Below are positions 1 through 10,798 of a DNA stretch of 64,000 nucleotides, piece after piece. This stretch comes from Paroedura picta (Eukaryota > Chordata > Lepidosauria > Squamata > Gekkonidae). Where the stretch lies: contig NC_135372.1 of NCBI RefSeq assembly GCF_049243985.1, positions 63,346,318 through 63,410,317 of the forward strand, given 5' to 3'. Below the pieces are notes generated by a model. That model did no database searches, was not told the DNA's origin, and saw nothing but the letters and a program-made list of their open reading frames with translations. Positions within the stretch are counted from its first letter, which is position 1. Every line of letters starts with the position of its first letter. The translations under genes were made by a program, and so were the position numbers.

Positions 1-364
1 GCCAAGCCAAAAGCAGCTTTCCAGCAACACGGGATTGCCCACTAGACACTCAGTAGATTGCTTGACTTTCATGCTTGCCTGGGGCCTGATTGTTTGGTGT
101 GGGAGTGTTATATATTAAAATCTTTATTAGTTGGCCTTCCACTAAAGGATGCCCATATGATGTATAGCAAAACTGTACAGCACCAATAGCCACTGAAGCA
201 CGACACAAACAATAACTTATAAAAACAGAGAGAAGAGTAAGAAATAGCATTAACACAGTTTAATGTGTAAAAGAAACATAGTGTAAAACAGATTTTAAAA
301 CAAACTTTAATAAACAAACTTTTAAGCAACATTAATAGTTTATATTTATTTACTTGAAATATTT
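1..364. other. AT-rich intronic sequence, nothing recognised
   Basis: AT-rich sequence with no exon-like reading frame and no repeat I recognise. By position it should be intron of the vitellogenin gene, since the first exon in the window (940) needs one base of its first codon from an exon upstream of the window. Confidence 0.4.
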
Positions 365-600
365 ATACCCTGTTGTATCACATGATGCTGCCTTATACGG
401 AATTATGCCATTGGTTCATCATGGTCAGTATTATCTGTTCAGACTGGCAGTGGCTCTTCAAGGTCTCAGATTGGAGATGGTGCACATCACCCACTAGCTG
501 ATCCTTTTAAAATGACATTGGATGGATTGGACTGGGACCTTCTGCATGTTGAGCAGGTGTTCTAGCATGATGAACCACAGCCCTTTGCCCAGAGAGGGGC
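365..600 (-). repeat. tRNA-derived SINE, minus strand
   Basis: Read on the minus strand, the right part (about 530-595) is a decayed tRNA-like head with the B-box-like stretch around the words for GGTCCCAG and the anticodon-arm region GCATGCAGAAGG-like. It is followed by a body that ends in CAATACTGACC and a CCAATGG/GGCAGC motif near 370-420. This is the arrangement of a common squamate tRNA-SINE. Family assignment is from memory and not by alignment. Confidence 0.55.
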
Positions 601-939
601 TTAGTGCACTCAAGGCAGCTAAGAGAACAGAATAAGGGGGGAAAGTTTTTATAGTATTAAAAGTACAGAAGTCTCTAAAAATACCTCAGTGCTTTAAAAA
701 TCCAACAACAAAATTAGCAGAGAGTAACGGGGGCAGCTACAATGTTCTTTGGCTAGTCATTTTCTGAATTCACTAACAAGGCAGTTTTAGCACAGATGTT
801 TAGGATTGAGTCAGCATTGGATCTCATAAATAAAAATGTGAATGACTGCAAGCTTCCTGAGAAAACAGTTCAAATGGCGTCAGCTTCATCTTTCAATTTC
901 AGCATTGAGAAATCTAACTTGTCTCTGTTTTTCTTACAG

Positions 940-3900
940 GCCAACATGGATTTGGGTTTGTTGAAAAAGTTATCACAGGGACTGCAGCGAAAAGTACATT
1001 CCCCTCAAGTGCCATGTTATCCACACAACTACTGCTTCCTGGTGGAACAGCCAATGTGTTTGAGGTCTGTGTCAAACTGATATAATTGATTTCTTGATGA
1101 AATGTTTAAGAGTCTTATTCTGTTGCTCCATTGCTTCACAAATGATGACATGTTGTTGACTCTTATTATGCTCTCTAAAAACACAGACACGTTTAAGTAG
1201 CGGAGTCCTTGATGAATTTTTGAATGTCCCAAGCCAAAGCCAATTTAATCCAAAGACAAGCAAGGCTGGAAAAGCGGTATGTGAATTCATTCTGTTTTGG
1301 GTGACATCTTCCCTAGGGAAAATAGTAGCCGGGATTATGCCTGGGGCTTTTGTCAGATCAGCTGTGCTGGTGACACCCTGATTTAGGAGTCTGTCTCTCT
1401 CCCATCTTTCATTACCAAGTTTCGTAATGGCAAAAACTGCAGTAAAAGACCTCGTCTCCCAGTGGTCTTTACATTGTAAGATGGTGACTCTCACAAAGGG
1501 AAGTAGGCCTCTTTAAGAAGATGCAAATGGCATATGCTTAGAATTATTTCATTTCATAAATAATCAGATCATGTCTGCTGCTTTCTTTTACTTCAATGTG
1601 TATTTCAATAGATCCAATATTAAATCATTCATATTTCCCCCTTCTTTTCAGGTGCCTGGAACATATCCTGAAATCCAAGATCAGTCTATTAGTTTCAGTA
1701 TGTTTGACAAAGAAATTGCTTATTTCATGAAACCTAACAAGGTAGGTTTGTGTGGGTTTTTGTGTGTGTGCATGATCTCATTAACAACGTGATCTGTTTG
1801 TCTTCCAACTTACTTCATATTCCTATTATTGCAGAATCTGAGAGACCAATATTTTCAGCCACTGATTAACAAGGCTGTCAGAGACCTCAAAGCAGGTGTT
1901 TCCGTAAAAGCTGTTAGTCCTGTGTTATTTGCAGACCTTCGTCACAGGTTTCCCAACTGTTTTGGTCTTCCATGGGAAGTGAGTGGTGCTGTAATGGTCG
2001 TCGCAGATATTGTAGCAAATGGTAAGCCTGAAGATAACTGTGTTTCCAAATAATATGGGAGAATACTGTGTAGTTGGGATGGCTGTATCTAGTGATAAAA
2101 CTCAGATCAAAGTTACAAGGCCTAATGATTTTTCTTTATTCTAAATCCCCTCAAATATCAGAGTAATATCTAGCCAACTACATATTCACAGAACTAAATG
2201 TCACTTGACCTAACCTGGATTGTCCAGGCTAGCTTGATTTCATTAGGTCTTAGGAGGGTTGGCCCTTGATTGTACTTGAGTGGGAGACCACAAAAGAACT
2301 TTAGGGTTGCTATGCAGAGACAGGCAATGATAAACCACCTTGGAATGCCGCTTGATTTGAAAGCCCTCCAGGTCACTATAAGTTGACTGCTGTTGGATGG
2401 CATTTCCCACCGTCAAATGTCACTTACAGTTCTATTCCCCTCTGCTGCCTGATTCCTACGTTACAAGATTACTTTGCTGTGTATTAGTAGGGCCCGGCTG
2501 GAGTGATCCCAGGCAAATGTAGAATTTAATGAGCACTGTATTGTACCCTTAATAGTGCAGCCCAGCCTCACCTTCTCTATTAGCATGTCCCGAGGGTCTT
2601 ATGCTCTCTGGACCACCAGCAAGGGCTGCCCCCAGTTCTAACCCTTACAGGGACAGGAAGGAGTGGCGATCTACTTACTTTGCCTCATATGAATCTAACT
2701 AGATTGAGTTACTTTTGATTTACCAAAACATAATACAAGCACAGTCCAGACTTCTTGTTAGCCACATAGATCCCTTGTGGCTCACAACAACAGTTTGGTT
2801 AATACCCTCCTAGCCCTAGTGTTCCTTGGGTCCTAGGACACACAGTTCTGCTTTAGAGGGACAGAGGGACAATGTACAGTCTAGAAGAAGAGTTGGTTTT
2901 TATATCCCACTTTTCACTACCCTAAGGATTTTCAGAATGGCTTACAATGACCTTCCCTACCACTCCCCATAACAGACACCCTATGAGCAGGGCTGGTTTA
3001 TCCATGTAGCACACGTTGCACTTCCAGGGCCCCCACACAGTGCCCTCCCCCCCCCCGCCATGTATCAGAGCCTTAGCCTCTCTCTTCCTCCTTGCCCACC
3101 TTAAGGACACTTGAACTGACACTCCTTTGGGTGACCCCTCTGCCCTCAGTCTGGCTGCTCCTGCCACAATTGTGCTCTGCTAAAGGTAAAGGTAAAGGTA
3201 TCCCCTGTGCTACAGACCCTGCAAATTCTTAAACCATTCCTACCTGTCAGGTAGGTGGGACTGAGAGAACTCTGACAGAACTGCTCTGCCAGAATAGCTC
3301 TAATAGTACTGTGACTAGCCCAATTTCACTCATCTGGCTGCATGTGGAGGAGTGGGGAATCAAACCTGGCTCTCCAGACTAGAGCACTGCTCTTAACAAC
3401 TACACCAGTTGGCTGTATACTTCACCAATTGCTATTCCATCCAAAAGAGATTATAGTGATGAACTCTGCGTTACTTCATATAACACCAACAATCCACTAT
3501 TTCATAATACCTAAACATTTTAAGAGGTTCTGGTCTTTAGAAGAAGAAGAAGAGGGTTCTTATATGCCGCTTTTCCCTACCCAAAGGAGGCTCAAAGCGG
3601 CTTACAGTCGCCTTCCCATTCCTCTCCCCATAACAGACACCCTGTGGGTGGGTGAGGCTGAGAGAGTGCTGATATCACTGCCCGGTCAGAACAGCTTTAT
3701 CAGTGCCGTGGCGAGCCCAAGGTCACCCAGCTGGTTGCATGTGGGGGAGCGCAGATTCGAACCCGGCATGCCAGATTAGAAGTCTGCACTCCTAACCACT
3801 ACACCAAACTGGGTCTCCTTTATGCTGTGGTTGTATGATCACTATTAACATGTTAGAAATGCTCACAACCTTTACATGTGATTGTTTTCATTTTCTCAGT

Positions 3901-4715
3901 TTCTTATTTAATCCTTTGCAGCAAATCTGGATGAACCTCCTGCTGTGGGTTCCAATTTCCATCTATCAGAACTGGCCAAACTAAAAATTACAACTGACAT
4001 AACTACAGAGTAAGTTAAATTTTGATATTATTATTATTATTTTTAAATTATTGTTCTAAAATTCTGATTTTGGAAGAATACTAGTTAATTACAATTCAGG
4101 CTTTTCTGATAGAGATCATTTCCCATCTTTTTTTTAGAATCGATGGTTATGGTGCAATAAATGTGGGTATTGTTGCAAATGAATGGCAGAGAACCATGGA
4201 AATTAGCGGCGACGTCCAAATACGTGTCCCACTTAAGGCAACATTAGCAGTAGACTTGACAAAGAAGAGCTACAAGATTGGATTCCCTCCAGCCTGCAGG
4301 AAAACTGAGCTGGTGACAGCAAAGTACAGTAACTTTAGTTTATATAAAATCTTACCTCTTGTTTTGTGTTTGTCATAATCATTTTAACCAGATATGTCAG
4401 GAAGTGAAGCTGTACATTAAAAATCTGTCATATCACAGAGCTATGACATCTCCCACCAGTATAGCACTGGACCAGACAGGCTGACACCCTGACATGAATG
4501 CTTTTAAATTTAACCTATCACATCCCATATTTATATACATATTTATTTATCTAATCATTTTCATTGCACATCCATATAGACACATCTCACACTTGGTAGC
4601 CAGAAATGCAGCAGAGCCCACTGTTGAGAAGAAGATCCCACTTATTCCAGAAAAACGAGAAGCAAGTCTCCAGGATGAACATTTCCAGTCAGCAGAAGGA
4701 GCTTCAAGAGAAGAA
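940..4715 (+). CDS. VTG2: vitellogenin exons: end of lipovitellin heavy chain
   Basis: Six exons (940-1064, 1652-1741, 1835-2021, 3922-4009, 4138-4323, 4580-4715). The peptide has the lipid-cavity beta-sheet pattern of vitellogenins: LLLPGGTANVFE at the first junction, then DLKAGVSVKAVSP, then FPNCFGLPWEVSGAVMVVAD, the counterpart of the family's GLP-E/L-SxY stretch. LKATLAVDLTKKSYKIGFPP and the LVARNAAEP - IPLIPEK - FQSAEG string match the conserved block just before the heavy chain ends. The exon 4138-4323 ends at a GTACAG donor, chosen because it alone gives the phase needed by the next exon. The first exon is the least certain, because its peptide is less conserved. Confidence 0.85.
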
Positions 4716-7700
4716 GTAAATATCTGTTTCTCATGGGTGGAAAGTGCCTGTAACTTTTAGAAACCAATGTCCTCAGGGGTTGTTGCTAGGCAGATTGACA
4801 GATTTCAGTCATTGGTTGCTGTCAATAAAAGGCATGAGAAGGAGGCAGAGCCCTTTCCAAGATGCTTTTGGGCTTTGAGGGAGGACTTATTATGGCCTGG
4901 CCTGGCCTGGCCTGGTGACCTGCATGACTTACACAAGGTTGACTCCTTAGTTCTGTTCAACAGCAGCCACACCAACAAAGCCAGTGTATTTTTATCGTAA
5001 TATCATAATAAAATACCTATAATCTACTTAGCTACTTTCTCAAAATTAATTCACAAACCTATCCATATTAAACTTTACCTACCTACAAACTCATAATTTT
5101 CCATCTGATAGATATAATAGTCATTTCAGATCATTCTTTCTCATTTCCTAGCCCCTTGCTCTACAGTTACACATCTATTACAACCCCGCACAATTATGTA
5201 TATTGGATGTTAAATGATATTTCCTGTCCCAGAAGTTATAGAAAGCTCTGAGTCAAATAAGATCTCCCATCATACAATTGCATTAGTTCTTTCACAATTT
5301 GCAACATCTTGGTTTCCTACTTTTAAAATATTAACATATTTGGAAATTTCCAGTTACTAGGCATAATCATTCTTGTGATTGTAATCATGTCAGGCCTCAC
5401 TGATCTAAGTTTTGTAGGGGGCTTTGAGCAATTTTTAAAGTATCATTCTTTGGCTTAGTTTATTCCACTTGGAGTCATTCCCACAACTGACAAAGAACAT
5501 ACTTATTGCAGAGAAAGATTGCTTCTAAGACTAAACTCAAGAAATCTGCTGATGCTGAGATGCCAATGATACAACCATGGGATGACAAAACCTTATACCA
5601 CCCATTGCCAGACGTGGATCTGAGTCTGCGCATCAACAGGAAAGGAAGAAGAAATGCATTTTTATCAAAAGCAATGAAAATGATAACTGGAGAACATGAA
5701 TTTACCATGGAAATTTTACCAGGTACTATATATAAATCAAATGTTCAGTTTATATGCTTACAGACACAGGTGAAATCATGCACATTTTCTAATGTATATA
5801 TATATATATGAATTGCAGGCTCTAGGTGTACCGAAGTTCAGACAGTAGAGTTGGAATATGATAAAAGTGCCAGGGTACCTGACAGAACAATGGAGCTGCT
5901 AAGCAGAGAATCTGAAGCTGAGGTGGACCTCAAACTTCAAAAGGTATATAAAAGGCAATGGACTTAGAAAAAAGTATCATACCACTTGCCAACATTAAAG
6001 CATGTGTTTCAAGATCCTTCGCCTAGAAATGAAGTTCCTGTTTAAATGGATGGACACCTTTATTCCGTCTAAGTTATTCTCTGTGGCAGCTGTAATTGCC
6101 ATACATTGTTCAAACATATATTAAATACAGTCACTCTGATCATTTTGTTTCCTTGGTAAGAAAAGGAAAGGGTCAAGCACAATGACATTGAAATATTTAT
6201 TTTTAAACCAAAGTGCTTGTCAATTCTCTCATATCACCCTGTGCTTTACTCTTTATCATGCATTAGGTTTCAAGAAAAGCTCAGAAGAAGGTGCCATCTA
6301 ACAAGAAACATATGCCGCGTTCTCATTCCTCCACCTCCTCCATCTCCTCCCGATCCTCCTCTCCATCCTCTTCCTCCTCCTCCTCCTCCTCCTCCTCCTC
6401 CTCCTCCTCCTCCTCCTCCTCCTCCTCCTCCTCCTCCTCCTCCTGGTCCTCCACTCCATTCTCTTCACCCTCCTCTTCCTCCTCCTCTTCCGAGAAGAAA
6501 AACAAAATGAAAGAAGGAAGAGGCGTCCGCAGCCAAGAGGATATTACTGAGAGCAGCAATGAGGGTGTCAGGGGCAGCTGGCCCAGGAACAAAGGCAGAT
6601 CTCCCAGCACCAGGAAAGACAAGAGCAGCAGTAGCAGTAGCAGGAGCAGCAGCAGCAGCAGTAACGGACGTAGCTGCAGCAGCAGTGACACTGGCAGCTG
6701 TGAGGAGGGCCAAAGGTCCACTAGACGGGTAAAAATGCTGTCATTGTCATGAGTACAATAGATATTGTTTGGGGTGGGGATCAGGAAAAGGGATTTGCAC
6801 CCAAAGCTCCACAAACCAGGTCCAGCTGACCGAGATGCCAAGCAGACCTCTTCATCTGGAGCAGGTCCGAATGAGAGCCATGCAAGACTGTACAGCTGTG
6901 TTCCTTTCAGGCAGCAGTGTCTAGCAAGGGTCTTCTGGGACGCAAAGCCATCCATCTGCTGATCTGTTGCACACATGTGCAACAGGATGAAGTGCATTAA
7001 CGGCCAGTTCAACTGTAATATATAAAGTTTGACCTTTTGAGTCATAGAAGAAAACTCTGGCATGAGCTGTTAGAATTGGGATGCCAGGCAGCAGTCCTTA
7101 AATCCCTTATGCTAGCCTGGAAAGTCAATAGAACTGCTCTGAGTGAAGTTCAAGTCTACACAGATTGTGTTGTTTTGCTTGTGCTGTGTTGCATGAAGGC
7201 AGCTGCATACCTATACAAATAAGTCCATGGTGACATTGGGTGTTGTCACTATCACGTTCTTTCTTTTGGACTGTGAGCCCCTGTGCTGAGCCCACTAACT
7301 CCCTGGGCTGCGATTTGACTAGTAGGGACCATTGTACAGCTGTTGGTTAATGCATTTCCAATGCACTTTAGATGTCAATTTCCCTGTTTCATACAGGAAA
7401 ATCCAGCTGCAAAAACACCCTGAAGGTCCATTATCTGACATGTGCGGAATTGGCCTAGCAGTCATACCTGTCTGTGCTGAATGCTGGATTTGTTGAAACA
7501 GTGCAAGTTCCACCTGAAACATTCTCAAAAAAACATGCACTTTGTTGTTTTGATAGGAAATAAAACAAGAAGGACCAGCCAGTGGCAATCGCAGACCAGC
7601 AAGCCGTGGCAGCAGTAGCAGTAGCAGCAGCAGTAATGGACGTAGCTGCAGCAGCAGTGACACTGGCAGCTGTGAGGAGGGCCAAAGGTCCACTAGACGG

Positions 7701-10587
7701 GTAAAAATGCTGTCATTGTCATGAGTACAATAGATATTGTTTGGGGTGGGGATCAGGAAAAGGGATTTGCACCCAAAGCTCCACAAACCAGGTCCAGCTG
7801 ACCGAGATGCCAAGCAGACCTCTTCATCTGGAGCAGGTCCGAATGAGAGGCATGCAAGACTGTACAGCTGTGTTCCTTTCAGGCAGCAGTGTCTAGCAAG
7901 GGTCTTCTGGGACGCAAAGCCATCCATCTGCTGATCTGTTGCACACATGTGCAACAGGATGAAGTGCATTAACGGCTGATTCAACTGTAATATATAAAGT
8001 TTGACCTTTTGAGTCATAGAAGAAAACTCTGGCATGAGCTGTTAGAATTGGGATGCCAGGCAGCAGTCCTTAAATCCCTTATGCTAGCCTGGAAAGTCAA
8101 TAGAACTGCTCTGAGTGAAGTTCAAGTCTACACAGATTGTGTTGTTTTGCTTGTGCTGTGTTGCATGAAGGCAGCTGCATACCTATACAAATAAGTCCAT
8201 GGTGACATTGGGTGTTGTCACCATCACGTTCTTTCTTTTGGACTGTGAGCCCCTGTGCTGAGCCCACTAACTCCCTGGGCTGCGATTTGACTAGTAGGGA
8301 CCATTGTACAGCTGTTGGTTAATGCATTTCCAATGCACTTTAGATGTCAATTTCCCTGTTTCATACAGGAAAATCCAGCTGCAAAAATCCCTGAAGGTCC
8401 ATTATCTGACATGTGCGGAATTGGCCTAGCAGTCATACCTGTCTGTATTGAATGCTGGATTTGTTGAAACAGTGCAAGTTCCACCTGAAACATTCTCTGC
8501 TAGGAAGAGTCTCTAGTACCTAGTGCCAGTGATGTTCTCTAATTTCCAACATGGAAGTCTGGAAAACTTTGTGACCCATACTTTGTTTTAGATTCAGATA
8601 AGGCAGGTTTTTGTTTTTCTATCCAGTTATCTAACTAAAAAGTTTAGATGTTACATTTCAATCCCCACATTTTCTGACAGGACTTTCAAGAGGTTGACAT
8701 TCAGGAAAAACTGATGCTTCTGATCATGCTGTTTGTCAATTAGTATCATTCATTTATCCTGGGCTCCATTTGTCACCTTATTATTTTAGCTTGGTCATTG
8801 AATGTCATTGCAAAAAGCCCCTAGAAGGCTCTTTAACTTTCTGCTTCTCTTTTTTTCTAAGCAACACTCAGGAAACCGCCACGCCTCACCCCATGTTGAG
8901 CTGAAGGTAAGATGTCCCAGCCACTTCTATTTCAGCAAGTGCTAAACTAGAAGTTTGGGCATGGCAAAAATTGAAAATGTCAGGCATGAAAGCATCAGCA
9001 GTGATAGTTCTTGAAAAGGTTCCCTCCTCCAGTTTGATGTGATAACGGGGAGTGAATTTCAGTTGATTTACTTATAGTTAAAAATAGTTGATGAGAGCAG
9101 TTACTACACTTCAAAAGGTTGGTTTCCAGAAATGACAACTGCAAGGGCCTCATGGAGGTGGATCAAAATGCTGTCAACTTTTGAATAGATTAACAGTATA
9201 AAAAGGAATATATACTCTGAAAAAAATGGGATGTGATTGGGGCAAGAGTTAAAGGACAGTGCCTGATGAATGTTCTGGGGTCGATAGAAATTATTTTTCT
9301 ACATGTTTTAAATCCTTGTGCTTGATATTTTGGATGGATTAATTGTATTTAATGAAAAATTACCAATGTGTTTTGAAACTAGCAGCTGTAGGCTGCAGGG
9401 CTAGGTCTCATGCATCAAAATGTGTAGGAGAAAATATTCGAAATCCCACATGGCCACAGGCCATAGACTGCAAGGAAAGCTTTCTTCTTCATCATCCGCA
9501 TGTAACTGCAAATCATTCTGCAAATCATTTTAGATCTTGAGGATGCACTTTGTTGTTTTGGTAGGAAATAAAACAAGAAGAACCAGCCAGTGGCAATCGC
9601 AGACCAGCCAGACGTGGCAGCAGCAGCAGCAGTAACGGACGTAGCTGCAGCAGCAGTGACACTGGCAGCTGTGAGGAGGGCCAAAGGTCCACTAGACGGG
9701 TAAAAATGCTGTCATTGTCATGAGTACAATAGATATTGTTTGGGGTGGGGATCAGGAAAAGGGATTTGCACCCAAAGCTCCACAAACCAGGTCCAGCTGA
9801 CCGAGATGCCAAGCAGACCTCTTCATCTGGAGCAGGTCCGAATGAGAGCCATGCAAGACTGTACAGCTGTGTTCCTTTCAGGCAGCAGTGTCTAGCAAGG
9901 GTCTTCTGGGACGCAAAGCCATCCATCTGCTGATCTGTTGCACACATGTGCAACAGGATGAAGTGCATTAACGGCCAGTTCAACTGTAATATATAAAGTT
10001 TGACCTTTTGAGTCATAGAAGAAAACTCTGGCATGAGCTGTTAGAATTGGGATGCCAGGCAGCAGTCCTTAAATCCCTTATGCTAGCCTGGAAAGTCAAT
10101 AGAACTGCTCTGAGTGAAGTTCAAGTCTACACAGATTGTGTTGTTTTGCTTGTGCTGTGTTGCATGAAGGCAGCTGCATACCTATACAAATAAGTCCATG
10201 GTGACATTGGGTGTTGTCACCATCACGTTCTTTCTTTTGGACTGTGAGCCCCTGTGCTGAGCCCACTAACTCCCTGGGCTGCGATTTGACTAGTAGGGAC
10301 CATTGTACAGCTGTTGGTTAATGCATTTCCAATGCACTTTAGATGTCAATTTCCCTGTTTCATACAGGAAAATCCAGCTGCAAAAACACCCTGAAGGTCC
10401 ATTATCTGACATGTGCGGAATTGGCCTAGCAGTCATACCTGTCTGTGCTGAATGCTGGATTTGTTGAAACAGTGCAAGTTCCACCTGAAACATTCTCAAA
10501 AAAACATGCACTTTGTTGTTTTGATAGGAAATAAAACAAGAAGAACCAGCCAGTGGCAATCGCAGACCAGCCAGCCATGGCAGCAGT

Positions 10588-10624
<37 letters not shown>

Positions 10625-10645
10625 AGGGCAGCAGCAGCAGCAAGG

Positions 10646-10676
<31 letters not shown>

Positions 10677-10682
10677 CAAGGG

Positions 10683-10721
<39 letters not shown>

Positions 10722-10756
10722 CAAGGGCAGCAGTAGCAGCAGCAGCAGTAGCAAGG

Positions 10757-10798
<42 letters not shown>

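Noticed and set aside
1072-1494. 140-codon minus-strand frame in a vitellogenin intron
   Set aside because: No domain, no splice context and no repeat match; chance open frame.
6323-7063. Long minus-strand frame with polyglutamate and polyleucine over the phosvitin region
   Set aside because: It is the complement of the TCC serine run plus intron sequence. It lacks conserved residues, and similar frames recur only because the module is duplicated.
6765-8194. Frames of 65 and 61 codons repeated three times in the module introns
   Set aside because: They are repeated because the whole intron is duplicated. They span intron sequence without splice or start context, and no domain is visible.
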